DNA of 64,000 nucleotides, from the NCBI RefSeq assembly GCF_000411975.1, contig NZ_ASXG01000045.1, positions 81,459 to 145,458 on the forward strand. The letters are read 5' to 3'. The notes under the pieces are model-generated. The model saw only the letters and a program-made list of their open reading frames with translations, searched no databases and was not told the origin of the DNA. This document shows positions 45,857-54,380 of this stretch, piece by piece (position 1 is the stretch's first letter; the number at the start of each line of letters is the position of its first letter). The DNA comes from Amycolatopsis orientalis DSM 43388. GTDB taxonomy: Bacteria; Actinomycetota; Actinomycetes; Mycobacteriales; Pseudonocardiaceae. A program made the translations under genes and the position numbers.

Positions 45857-46504
45857 TCAGCCGTTGCCGCGAAGGAACGCCAAGACGGCCAGCACCCGCC
45901 GGTTCGCGTCGTCTGTCGGCGGGAGGTCGAGTTTCGCCAGGATGCTCCCGACGTGTTTGCCCACCGCGGCGTCGGACACCACCAGCCTTCGGGCGATCGA
46001 CGCGTTGGAATGGCCCTCGGCGATCAGCGACAGCACCTCCCGTTCCCGCGCCGACAGCCGGGCGAGCGGATCGGCCCGCCGGCGCAGCAACTGGCGCACC
46101 ACCTGCGGATCCACCGCCGTTCCGCCGCCGACGACCTGACGCAGCGTCCCGACGAACTCCTCGACGTCGACCACCCGGTCCTTCAGCAGGTAACCGACCC
46201 GGCGTCCCTCAGCGGAGTCGAGCAGTTCGGCCGCGTGCCGGTGTTCGACGTACTGGCTCAGCACCACCACCGGCAGCTCCGGCCGCGTGCGACGCAGCTC
46301 GACCGCGGCGCGCAACCCCTCGTCCGAATGTCCGGGCGGCATTCGGATGTCGGTGAGCACCAAGTCCGGGTCGCGCTCGCGCACGGCGGCGTGCAGCCCC
46401 TCGGCATCGCCGACCGCGGCGACGACCTCGAAGCCGAACCGCGCCAGCAAACCACCCAGTCCCTCGCGCAGCAGCACCTCGTCTTCGGCGAGGACGACCC
46501 GCAT
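45857..46504 (-). CDS. NarL/LuxR-type response regulator
   Basis: The 215-residue protein has a receiver domain (MRVVLAEDEVLLREGLGGLL, aspartate in LVLTDIRMPPG, lysine in GYLLKDRVVD) and a LuxR helix-turn-helix (LSAREREVLSLIAEGHSN, SDAAVGKHVGSILAKL). The ATG at 46504 is 11 bp after the kinase stop, so the two form an operon. An in-frame ATG at 46573 would overlap the kinase gene. Confidence 0.94.
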   Translation of the reverse strand: MRVVLAEDEVLLREGLGGLLARFGFEVVAAVGDAEGLHAAVRERDPDLVLTDIRMPPGHSDEGLRAAVELRRTRPELPVVVLSQYVEHRHAAELLDSAEGRRVGYLLKDRVVDVEEFVGTLRQVVGGGTAVDPQVVRQLLRRRADPLARLSAREREVLSLIAEGHSNASIARRLVVSDAAVGKHVGSILAKLDLPPTDDANRRVLAVLAFLRGNG

Positions 46505-46515
46505 CGGCTCTCCCC

Positions 46516-47847
46516 TCAGCACGGCAGCTCCACTCGCACGACGGTCGGCCCGCCGACCGGACTGCGCACCCACATCCGTCCGCCCAGCACGGCCACCCGG
46601 TCGCTCAACCCGGTGATCCCCGTGCCGCGCGAAGGATCAGCACCGCCAGCTCCGTTGTCCCATACCTCAATAGTAAGAAGCCGACCGACAATTCTGGCGG
46701 TCACCGAGGCGGAGCTGGCCGCGGAATGCTTCGCGACATTGGTCAGCGACTCGGCGACCACGAAGTACGCGGTGGATTCCACCGACTCCGGCAACCGCTC
46801 CGGCACCGACACGTCAACGGTCACCGGCACCGCGCATCCGTCGGCAAGTTCCTCCAACGCAGCAGGCAAGCCGAGTTCGGCGAGCGCGCGCGGGTGGATT
46901 CCGTTGATCAGCTCACGCAGCTCGACCATCAGCTTCTTGGCCTGGTCATGCGCGTCCGACACCGCCCTCGCCGCGTCCGAATCCGGCGGCAGGTCGACCT
47001 TCGCGAGCCCCAGCTGCAGGCTCAGCCCGACCAGCCGTTGCTGCGCGCCGTCGTGCAGATCGCGTTCGATGCGCTTGCGTTCCGCGTCGAACGCCGACAG
47101 CAGCCGAGTGCGGGATTGCGAGACCTCGGTCAGTTCGCCGCGAAGCTCGTCGGCAGCCCCGTCGGTCAGCAACGACCGGGCCAGCATCGCGTGCAGGCCA
47201 GCGAATCCGGACAGCAGATAGCCGGACAGCACGAGCAACACCACCCCGGCGAGCGCGTACGGCAACGCCCCGCCGGGAGTGGAAACCTCCGTGAAACCAA
47301 TGGAAATCGTTTCGTTCTCGCTGACCAGCAGCGGACTCAGCACCAAAACCGCGGCGAAGAACGCGGCCATGGCCGCCACCGAGTACAGTGCGGGAATCGC
47401 GGTGCACAGCAGAACCGCGTACCCGAGTTCACGCCACGACGCCGGTTCGGTGTACCGCGCTCGCAGTCGGGGCCACCATCCCGGTTCACTGGTCGGTCCA
47501 AACGGGACAGTCACCGGGTTGAGATCGACCATGCGCAGACGCTGCCGTTCGACCCCGGCCACCACCGCCGCCCACGCCGGGCCCGCGCTCAGGAACAAGA
47601 GCATGCCGAACACCGAAAACACCGCGACGAGCCCCAGATCGGACGTCTGCCCGTGCACGACGCGGCTGATCAGCACCGCGAGCGGCAGCAGGCAGAACCC
47701 GAACGGCAGGCCGAACAGCAGCGTCATCGGGCCGGTGCTGATCCCGTAGAGCAGCGCCCGCCACGGCCAGGAAGACAGCAGAAAGGTCCGACGCGACAAG
47801 GCATCCAGCACAGTGCGCGGTTTCGCGGTCGAGGAGAGGGTAGCCAC
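46516..47847 (-). CDS. Two-component sensor histidine kinase (HisKA_3 type)
   Basis: The 443-residue protein has about five to six membrane spans in its first 240 residues, including LGLVAVFSVFGMLLFLSAG and ALAGVVLLVLSGYLLSG. The phospho-acceptor motif RIERDLHDGAQQRLVGLSLQ and a HATPase domain (VVAESLTNVAKHSAAS, GTGITGLSDRVAVLGG) follow. The GTG is 7 nt behind TAACCT (47855-47860). It belongs to the DesK-like sensors common in actinomycetes; the signal is unknown. Confidence 0.93.
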   Translation of the reverse strand: MATLSSTAKPRTVLDALSRRTFLLSSWPWRALLYGISTGPMTLLFGLPFGFCLLPLAVLISRVVHGQTSDLGLVAVFSVFGMLLFLSAGPAWAAVVAGVERQRLRMVDLNPVTVPFGPTSEPGWWPRLRARYTEPASWRELGYAVLLCTAIPALYSVAAMAAFFAAVLVLSPLLVSENETISIGFTEVSTPGGALPYALAGVVLLVLSGYLLSGFAGLHAMLARSLLTDGAADELRGELTEVSQSRTRLLSAFDAERKRIERDLHDGAQQRLVGLSLQLGLAKVDLPPDSDAARAVSDAHDQAKKLMVELRELINGIHPRALAELGLPAALEELADGCAVPVTVDVSVPERLPESVESTAYFVVAESLTNVAKHSAASSASVTARIVGRLLTIEVWDNGAGGADPSRGTGITGLSDRVAVLGGRMWVRSPVGGPTVVRVELPC

Positions 47848-47860
47848 GAGATCCAGGTTA

Positions 47861-48317
47861 GCCAGCGTGCTGTCCGGTTTCGATCAGCTTGCCCGTAGTC
47901 CCGGAGGTAGGGCTAGGCATACCGCGGAATCCGGCAACACCCGTTCTGCCCTGTTGGCCGGTGACAGGTCGGATGCAGAGAGTAAGTTTTGCCTTCATCC
48001 GGGCCGACTCAAGGCGCGCTCTTCAACTTCTCGCATTTGATTCTTGACTTCACGCCAACTACGCCGTGTTTTCCACGACCCGAGCAGGACAAGTCAAACA
48101 CCGTCCGCATTACTGACTACCGAGTGTCGCCACCCCCGCCGAGCCAAGCGTGAGGATACGACAATTGGCCTATCTCGCTACGCCCGTTCGTGTCGATGTA
48201 CCGCCCCATCGGTTGTCATCACCGGTTGGCTTCTGCAAAGGTCAGGGCAGCTTGGCGCACTCATTCGAAACCTGCACTCCACTACCGTCGGACACGAGAT
48301 CATAAGGGGATAAAATC
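47861..48317. other. Intergenic region upstream of the ParA-like operon
   Basis: About 450 bp with less GC-rich sequence than the flanks and no convincing gene; an 89-codon frame at 48044-48313 has no recognisable features. A weak promoter-like TTGACT with 17 bp to TGTTTT occurs near 48044. The AAGGGG at 48304-48309 is the ribosome site of the first operon gene. The composition change suggests the left boundary of an acquired segment. Confidence 0.5.
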
Positions 48318-49262
48318 ATGCGGGTCATGGCGGTCATGAACTACAAGGGCGGCGTTGGAAAAACGACGCTGACGGCCAACCTCGGTGCGGTGGCGGCCAA
48401 ACGCGGGTTCCGCGTTCTCCTGCTCGACCTCGACCCGCAGACCAACCTGACATTTTCTTTCTTCTCGATCGAAGAGTGGCATAATCGCCTCAAGGACAAC
48501 TGCACGATCAGGAAATGGTACGACGCCGAGGTTCCAGGACGGGATGTATCGCTTGCCGACCTCATAGTCACGCCTGAGCGAGTCAACAAGACTTTCCGAG
48601 ACTCCGGAGGTCGACTCGACCTGATCTCTTCGCACCTCGGCCTCATCGACATCGATCTGGAACTCGCCGCGAGACTGGGAGGTACTACCACCATCGACGG
48701 GTCGAAACGGAAGTTCCTTGACCTGCACAGCTGCCTCCGCGGCGCGCTGACAAAAGACGATTTCCCAGACTACGACCTCGTGCTCATCGACTGCGCGCCG
48801 AATTTCGGACTCGTCACCAAGACCGCGATCGTAGCCTGCGATCGAATCTTGGTTCCGGCAAAAGCGGACTATCTCTCGACCTTAGGACTCGACTACCTCG
48901 TCGGCAATTGCGCCAACCTGGTCGAGCAATTCAATGATTACGTGAACCACAAGGATGGAACCACGAGATACCGACCGATCACCCCGGAATTTCTCGGCGT
49001 GGTGTTCACCATGGTTCAGATCTACTCACAGCAAGTTACAGCGGCACAACAAATGTACATCCAGGAAGTACTTGCAAATTCGGCAGTGCCGGTTCTGGAC
49101 AACAAGATCCGCAACAGCCCACGCCACTTCGGCGACTCCGGGGAAGGCGGCGTACCCGCAATGGTGAGAGGGAACGGCACCGACGAAGTGACGAGGGAGT
49201 TCGACCACTTAGCGGATGAGGTTCTCGGCGGCCTCGCGATGTCCTCGGCCGGACGCCGATGA
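48318..49262 (+). CDS. ParA/Soj-family ATPase (first gene of a three-gene module)
   Basis: The 314-residue protein has the deviant Walker A of ParA proteins near its start (MNYKGGVGKTTLTANLGAVA), Walker A' LLLDLDPQTNLTFSFF and Walker B YDLVLIDCAPNFGL. Such ATPases position plasmids, chromosomes or protein complexes on DNA. There is no ParB gene or parS-like site next to it, so it is not a normal partition locus. ATG behind AAGGGG (8 nt). Its stop overlaps the next start (ATGA). Codons ending in A or T are clearly commoner than in neighbouring genes, suggesting transfer. Confidence 0.92.
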   Translation: MRVMAVMNYKGGVGKTTLTANLGAVAAKRGFRVLLLDLDPQTNLTFSFFSIEEWHNRLKDNCTIRKWYDAEVPGRDVSLADLIVTPERVNKTFRDSGGRLDLISSHLGLIDIDLELAARLGGTTTIDGSKRKFLDLHSCLRGALTKDDFPDYDLVLIDCAPNFGLVTKTAIVACDRILVPAKADYLSTLGLDYLVGNCANLVEQFNDYVNHKDGTTRYRPITPEFLGVVFTMVQIYSQQVTAAQQMYIQEVLANSAVPVLDNKIRNSPRHFGDSGEGGVPAMVRGNGTDEVTREFDHLADEVLGGLAMSSAGRR

Positions 49263-49912
49263 GGGCCTTGCATCTAGTCGCCGCCCTGCAGGCTCGCTTG
49301 TGGGGGTTCCTTGAGCACCAAGACGAACAGGTGCTGCTCGCACTCGTAGACGGGCGAGCGCGCTTGAGCGTTGTTCGCGGAGACGACACGTCGCCCGAAT
49401 CGGTGCCGCCGACAACGAGCAGTCGTACGTCGACCCCATTCTCAAACCCCCTGGACGTCGCAAGAGAACTGTCCAAAATAACCACAGCAGAGGAACGGCG
49501 GACGTTCCTAATCTCGGCTGGTCTGACGGTGACCAGCCTGCGACAGGTAGCGAAATTCGCCGGCCGGAGAAGATACAGCAAACTCGGCCAGACTGATCTC
49601 ATCGCTTTGCTCGCGGGCGACAGCCCAGGTCCGATGTCCCCGCACGCACCAAGCTCGGCCGCGGAGACCGCGTCTGCCCCACCGGGTGGCAAGGCCACCG
49701 CCGTCGCGGCCCATCTCCGGCAAACCGAAACCGAAGAAGAAGGCGAAGCCTACCTGCGAGAACAACACCTGAGCAAGGACGAACTGCTCGCCGTTGCGGC
49801 CGAACTGCAACTGACCAGGGTAAGCAGACTGAGCCACCAGGAACTTGTCAGAAGGGTGCTCAAGCAGGCGATCGGTGCACGTCGTAAATTTGCCGGGCTG
49901 CGAAAATGGTGA
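49259..49912 (+). CDS. Unrecognised protein with two SAP/Rho-N-like repeats (second gene of the module)
   Basis: The 217-residue product starts inside the ParA stop codon. Residues about 75-120 (TAEERRTFLISAGLTVTSLR to SKLGQTDLIALLAG) and 158-204 (TEEEGEAYLREQHLSKDELL to LSHQELVRRVLKQAIG) are two copies of one helix-extension-helix unit. The pattern recalls SAP or Rho N-terminal domains, which bind nucleic acid. A Pro/Ser/Ala linker joins them and the C-terminus is basic. It may link the ATPase to DNA, in place of ParB. No database family can be named from the sequence alone. Confidence 0.8.
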   Translation: MRALHLVAALQARLWGFLEHQDEQVLLALVDGRARLSVVRGDDTSPESVPPTTSSRTSTPFSNPLDVARELSKITTAEERRTFLISAGLTVTSLRQVAKFAGRRRYSKLGQTDLIALLAGDSPGPMSPHAPSSAAETASAPPGGKATAVAAHLRQTETEEEGEAYLREQHLSKDELLAVAAELQLTRVSRLSHQELVRRVLKQAIGARRKFAGLRKW

Positions 49913-49918
49913 CCGCTC

Positions 49919-51331
49919 ATGACTGGTGAACCGGAGAAGAAGGAAGACCATAATTCTAGCGCACGTTCAATGCACCTGATCGGCGGACGGAGGGTCACAG
50001 TCTCAGATCTGATCGACGCGGGTCTTCTCCAGGCCGGCGAGAGACTCAGATTCGCACGCAACCGAATCGGTGTCGCCTACGACGCCACAGTGACCGCCGA
50101 AGGGCGAATCCGGCTTGCGTCCGATGGCGAAGAGTTTCGGTCTCCTTCCCGGGCCGCGATGGTTGCCGCAGGCATGCGGGCAGTGGATGGCTGGCGCGCC
50201 TGGCAGGTGGTCGAGCAAGACCGCTTGCTAGACGGCCTTCGGCAGGACTTTCTCGACCAAGCGCTCACCGGCACTGCCAACACAACCCAGCAGCAAGCTG
50301 ACGACGAAAACCGCAAGCGGGTTCATGAGCGGCTGAGGCGGGCGCGAGAGCGAGCTGACCGGCGGGACCCTGAACGTATCACTGTACGAGAGCTGCTGTC
50401 TTTCTGGCGCGCAACAGGGCGTGGCGACCAGGTAAGCCAAATCGAAGCCGACCTTGCCAACCACGGCCTCGTGACTTCCCCTAATTTCCGTGCAGTCACG
50501 CTTGACACCATGGTTTCACTGACAATTCCGCCGGACGACAGTGAACCCGCGGATACCGATACATCGCCGGAAATCGACCCTATGCCAATACCAGAAGACG
50601 ACGAGGATGGCGGAGATCTCAACGTTCGTCTGATGGTGGGAACACTGTCGCCACTCGTAGGGGTAGCTTCCGTCGGACCCGATAGCACATTCGAAGAAGC
50701 AATTACCAAGATGATGCTGAACGACTTCTCCCAACTGGCGGTCCTCAGCGGGCCACATAACCTCCGCGGTGCCGTGACCTGGCGATCGATCGCACAGGCG
50801 ATGCACGAGAGGCCCGACCGGCGTTTCACCGATGCGATCGACCCGCACGTCGAGGTCGTAGCATACGACCGTGACCTGTTCGAAGTTCTTCCAGTGTTGC
50901 AGCGGAGGGATTTCGTGTTCGTCAGAGACCAAAGCAGGGCAGTGATGGGTATAGTCACCACCGCGGACGTAGTACATCGGTACGGCGAGATGGCCACCCC
51001 GTACTTTCAGTTGGGCGAGATGGACCAGACTCTCCGCTGGATACTGCGCCGCGCCTTCGACGTCGACACAGTCCAAACGCTGTGCAAAAAAGTCGTTACC
51101 AGCTTCGACAAGCTGACTATCGGCGACTACCAGCGCGTTCTCGAGAACAAGGCTGCCTGGCAAAGGCTGGGGTGGCGCATCGATCGCGCTGCTTTCATCG
51201 CCCGCCTAGAGGAAATTCGACATCTTCGCAACAAGATAATGCACTTCCACTCCGACCCGGTACCGCAGGATACCGTAGACAAGTTGCAAAGGTTCAACGA
51301 GTTGCTGCACCGATACCGTGGCTCTGCGTAG
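49919..51331 (+). CDS. RAMA-CBS-HEPN domain protein (third gene of the module)
   Basis: The 470-residue protein appears to have four parts. Residues 26-97 resemble the RAMA domain of restriction/methylation-associated proteins (TVSDLIDAGLLQAGERLRF, FRSPSRAAMVAAG, DGWRAWQV). Residues 110-200 are a charged helical region followed by a winged-helix-like stretch. Residues 238-355 are a CBS pair (FEEAITKMMLNDFSQLAVL, FVRDQSRAVMGIVTTADVVH), an adenosine-nucleotide sensor. Residues 360-465 are helical with R-N-K-I-M-H (437-442), matching the R-x4-6-H site of HEPN RNases. It follows the second gene by 6 bp. A nucleotide-gated RNase on modified DNA is a reasonable hypothesis, not a proven role. Confidence 0.82.
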   Translation: MTGEPEKKEDHNSSARSMHLIGGRRVTVSDLIDAGLLQAGERLRFARNRIGVAYDATVTAEGRIRLASDGEEFRSPSRAAMVAAGMRAVDGWRAWQVVEQDRLLDGLRQDFLDQALTGTANTTQQQADDENRKRVHERLRRARERADRRDPERITVRELLSFWRATGRGDQVSQIEADLANHGLVTSPNFRAVTLDTMVSLTIPPDDSEPADTDTSPEIDPMPIPEDDEDGGDLNVRLMVGTLSPLVGVASVGPDSTFEEAITKMMLNDFSQLAVLSGPHNLRGAVTWRSIAQAMHERPDRRFTDAIDPHVEVVAYDRDLFEVLPVLQRRDFVFVRDQSRAVMGIVTTADVVHRYGEMATPYFQLGEMDQTLRWILRRAFDVDTVQTLCKKVVTSFDKLTIGDYQRVLENKAAWQRLGWRIDRAAFIARLEEIRHLRNKIMHFHSDPVPQDTVDKLQRFNELLHRYRGSA

Positions 51332-51401
51332 GCTTCCCTTTGACGGCTCACACGCACCAGGCTGCCCGCGCAAGCTGATCACCCGGTCCTGCGTCGCAGC
51401 C

Positions 51402-51432
51402 TTGACCTCAAGTTAAGTTGAGGTCTTACCTT
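51402..51432 (+). promoter_or_regulatory. SoxR/MerR-family operator-promoter of the MFS pump gene
   Basis: TTGACC (51402-51407) and TACCTT (51427-51432) are 19 bp apart, the over-long spacer of MerR-family promoters. The spacer region carries CCTCAAGTTAAGTTGAGG (51406-51423), one base from the enterobacterial SoxR box. The -10 ends 7 nt before the GTG. The regulator gene is not in the window. Confidence 0.85.
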
Positions 51433-51439
51433 CGGCGTC

Positions 51440-52621
51440 GTGACCGAAACGACTGACGCCGGAGTGCGGCGCACCCCGAGATCCCTGCTGGCGACGCTGC
51501 TCGGCGTCAGCACCATGACCATCATGGCGAGCGCCACGATCACGCCCGCGTTGCCGGGCATGCAACGGCATTTCGCCGCCGAACCGCACGCGGAACTTCT
51601 CGTCCGGCTGGTGCTCACTTTGCCGGGGCTGGCGATCATGGTGTCCGCGCCGTTGCTGGCCAAGCTGAGCGGACGGACCGGGCGCGTGCCGGTGCTGCTC
51701 GCCTGCCTCGCCCTCTACACCGTCGGCGGCGGATCCGGACTGCTGCTCGATTCCCTCCCCGCCCTGCTCGTCGGACGGGCCGTGCTCGGGATCGGCATCG
51801 CCGGGATCATGACCACGTCCACCGCGCTGATCGCCGATCACCATGCCCCCGAGGAACACGGTCGCGTACTCGGATTGCAAGGCGCGGCAATGGGTTTCGG
51901 CGGGGTGATCGCCCTGCTGCTCGGCGGCTTGCTGGCCGCGCTCGACTGGCGGGGGCCGTTCGCCATTTACCTGCTGGCGATCCCGATGCTGGCACTCGTG
52001 CTGCGCTTCGTGCCGGAGGCACCGGTCCAGCCGACCGACCCGAAAGATCCCGCGACCGCCGCATCACCGTGGCAGCCGCGGTTGCTCGGCTTGTACGCGC
52101 TGGTCTTCATCGGAGTCGTGGTCTTCTACACCGTCCCGACGCAGGCTCCGTTCTGGCTGGCCGAGGTCGGCGGCGCGGGACCGGCCGTCGCGGGAGCCTT
52201 GATCGCGGCGGTCAATCTGGTGATGACGTTGGTGGGCCTGAACTTCCGCCGCCTGCGCGCACGCTGGTCCTTCCCGATCCTGGCCGTCGCCATGTTCGCC
52301 GCGTTCGCCGTCGGACTGGTCGTGCTCGGTACCGCGAGTGCATTGTGGACTGCCGCACTGGGCATGGTGGTGGTCGGGCTCGGCGTGGGGCTGCAAAACC
52401 CGACGATCAACGGATGGCTGGTCTCGACCGCCTCGCCGGGCGCCAGGACCAGGTCACTCGGACTGCTGACGTCCGCGTTGTTCCTCGGACAGTTCTCGTC
52501 GCCGCTGATCGCGCAGCCGGTGATCGACGCGGTCGGGATGGGGACGACGTTCGTCCTGTCTGGAGCATTGGCCGCGGTAATCGGCGTTGTCGTGGCAGCT
52601 ATCCATTGGCGCTCGGCTTAG
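51440..52621 (+). CDS. MFS drug-efflux-type transporter
   Basis: The 393-residue protein has twelve predicted spans, an MFS motif KLSGRTGRVPVLLACLALYT between spans 2 and 3 and the antiporter-type GLQGAAMGFGGVIALLLGG in span 5, typical of drug:H+ antiporters. The GTG follows a SoxR/MerR-type promoter, which suggests induction by redox-active compounds or a metal or drug sensed by a MerR protein. It overlaps the convergent deacetylase gene by 23 bp. Confidence 0.92.
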   Translation: MTETTDAGVRRTPRSLLATLLGVSTMTIMASATITPALPGMQRHFAAEPHAELLVRLVLTLPGLAIMVSAPLLAKLSGRTGRVPVLLACLALYTVGGGSGLLLDSLPALLVGRAVLGIGIAGIMTTSTALIADHHAPEEHGRVLGLQGAAMGFGGVIALLLGGLLAALDWRGPFAIYLLAIPMLALVLRFVPEAPVQPTDPKDPATAASPWQPRLLGLYALVFIGVVVFYTVPTQAPFWLAEVGGAGPAVAGALIAAVNLVMTLVGLNFRRLRARWSFPILAVAMFAAFAVGLVVLGTASALWTAALGMVVVGLGVGLQNPTINGWLVSTASPGARTRSLGLLTSALFLGQFSSPLIAQPVIDAVGMGTTFVLSGALAAVIGVVVAAIHWRSA

Positions 52622-53489
52622 CGACATAGTCGACGACTTGCGCGTGCGTAGCGAACCAAACCCCGTCGTGCGAAGCGATGTGCTCCAGCAACTCGGCGAG
52701 AATCGTGATACGGGAACGATGTCCGATGAGATGCGGATGCAGGGTGAGCTGGAAGAGACCGCCCTCGGCCAACGCGAGATCGAACTCGTCGCGCCAGATC
52801 GGCAACACTTCCCGCGGCGGGGTGTAGGGGCGCTGCGAGCCGAAGCGATTCATCGTGAAATACGGCGCGTCGTCGCGGATCCATTCCACCGGAAGCTCGA
52901 CGATGCCGGTCGGTTCGCCGTCGGCGAGGATTTCGTAGCAGTCGTCGTCCGCCATCAACGAGGAGTCGTAGGCCAGGCCCAGTTCGCGGATGATCGAGAG
53001 CGAGCTTTCGGAAAAGTCCCACGACGGGGTGCGGATGCCGACCGGACGCGTGCCGGTGAGGCGTTCCACCGTGTCCGCAGCCCGGAAGGTGAGGTCCCGC
53101 TCCGCCGCGGGCGGCAGTTGCGCGTTGCTCTCGTGGATCCAGCCGTGCAACGCGACCTCATGTCCAGCTTCCACATAGGACTGAACCTCGCCGTCGTGCA
53201 GCAACGCCGAAACTGCGGGCACGAAGAACGTCGCGGGTGCCTCGAACCGTTCAAGCAGCTTCAACACTCGTGGCACGCCGACCCGCGAGCCGTACTCGCC
53301 CTGCGAGAGCTTGCCCGGCAGCACGTGGCCGTCACGCAACGAGATCGTCTCGTGGTCGGAATCGAACGACAACGCCACGGCCACTCGCGCCCCGCCCGGC
53401 CAGGACGCCGGGCGCAACGGCCGCCCGGCACGCACGCGCTCGACGTGTCCCCGCCAGGTTCGCTCGCTCCACTGCCACGGTTCGGTCAT
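52599..53489 (-). CDS. Polysaccharide deacetylase-family hydrolase (PuuE/PgdA-like)
   Basis: The 296-residue protein has the NodB-type metal site AVALSFDSDHET, GHEVALHGWIHE with the H-x3-H pair, and RTPSWDFS. This branch (with SSLMADDDCYEI and PVEWIRDDAPYF) acts on small amides or peptidoglycan units in some relatives and lacks a signal peptide, so it is probably cytoplasmic. The ATG at 53489 has GGGGAGG upstream. It is divergent from an IclR regulator that likely controls it. Confidence 0.88.
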   Translation of the reverse strand: MTEPWQWSERTWRGHVERVRAGRPLRPASWPGGARVAVALSFDSDHETISLRDGHVLPGKLSQGEYGSRVGVPRVLKLLERFEAPATFFVPAVSALLHDGEVQSYVEAGHEVALHGWIHESNAQLPPAAERDLTFRAADTVERLTGTRPVGIRTPSWDFSESSLSIIRELGLAYDSSLMADDDCYEILADGEPTGIVELPVEWIRDDAPYFTMNRFGSQRPYTPPREVLPIWRDEFDLALAEGGLFQLTLHPHLIGHRSRITILAELLEHIASHDGVWFATHAQVVDYVAKPSANG

Positions 53490-53513
53490 GCTTCCTCCCC
53501 TGCGACGCGCCGG

Positions 53514-53542
53514 CCTCATCGTATCGCTGTGCCACGATGAGG
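53514..53542. promoter_or_regulatory. IclR operator candidate
   Basis: CCTCATCGT-N11-ACGATGAGG is a perfect 9-bp inverted repeat between the divergent deacetylase and IclR genes. It overlaps an upstream ATG of the iclR frame, favouring the ATG at 53546 as the start. Confidence 0.7.
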
Positions 53543-53545
53543 CAC

Positions 53546-54334
53546 ATGCACGACAAAGCGGCCGACAAGCCGGCCAGCGGGATCCGGTCGATGAACAGCG
53601 TCCTCAGCACGCTGCGAGTTTTCGAGGAAGTCGCCCAGCGGCAGCCGATCGGCGTCTCCGAGCTGGCCCGCTGCACGGATATCCCGAAGAGCACCGTGCA
53701 ACGCGGTCTGATCACGCTTCAGCAAGCAGGCTGGCTGAAGGTCGTGGACGCGGAACGCGCGCGCTGGGGCGTCGCACCGCGGGTGCTGGCCCTCGGCTTG
53801 CGCGACTGCGGGAAGCCGGACCTCAAGGAGGTCGCCGCACCGGTCGTCAAGCGGCTCGCCGCCGAGACGAACGAGACGGTCCTGCTGGCCGAACGCGACG
53901 GCGACAGCCTCGTCGTCGTCGCCGCTCAGGACACCGACCAGGTCGTGCGGGTCGTGCTGGAGATCGGCACGCGGGTTCCGCTGCTGGCCACCTCCGGCGG
54001 CACGGCGATCATGGCGCTGCTCGACGAATCCGAGGTCGAGGAGCTGTTCACGCACGAACTTCCCGAGTTCGCCCAGAAGCCGGATTTAGTCGCGCTCCGT
54101 CGCGACATCGCGCTGACCGCGAAGCGTGGTTACGCGCTCAACGGATCTTCGTCGTGGTTCCGCCCGCAGGTTTCGTCGATCGGCGCGGCCATCACGGATC
54201 CGTCCGGACGCCCGGTGGCGACGATCACTCTCGCGATCCCCGACACGCGCTACACCCGTGCGCAAGAGAAGACCTTCGCGCCGCTCGTCGTGGCTGCGGC
54301 AGCCGAGGTCAGCCGCCTGCTCGCCGAAAATTGA
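53546..54334 (+). CDS. IclR-family transcriptional regulator
   Basis: The 262-residue protein has the IclR winged helix (about 17-75, IGVSELARCTDIPKSTVQRGLITLQQ) and the effector-binding domain (about 90-260, ETVLLAERDGDSLVVVA, GTRVPLLATSGGTAIMA). The ATG at 53546 is chosen because 53537 lies inside an inverted repeat. It is divergent from the deacetylase and 46 bp ahead of the flavin oxidoreductase gene, and may control both. Confidence 0.93.
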   Translation: MHDKAADKPASGIRSMNSVLSTLRVFEEVAQRQPIGVSELARCTDIPKSTVQRGLITLQQAGWLKVVDAERARWGVAPRVLALGLRDCGKPDLKEVAAPVVKRLAAETNETVLLAERDGDSLVVVAAQDTDQVVRVVLEIGTRVPLLATSGGTAIMALLDESEVEELFTHELPEFAQKPDLVALRRDIALTAKRGYALNGSSSWFRPQVSSIGAAITDPSGRPVATITLAIPDTRYTRAQEKTFAPLVVAAAAEVSRLLAEN

Positions 54335-54380
54335 CGACCGCGTGTGCCGTGATGCGAAATGAGGCGTACCGTGTGGCGGC

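Noticed and set aside
48044..48313. 89-codon frame upstream of the ParA-like gene
   Set aside because: No ribosome site, mixed composition and no recognisable motif; more likely part of the 5' region.
48318..49262. Plasmid-type parABS partition locus
   Set aside because: The ParA-like gene has no ParB-like partner (the next protein lacks a ParB helix-turn-helix) and no parS-like palindrome cluster nearby.
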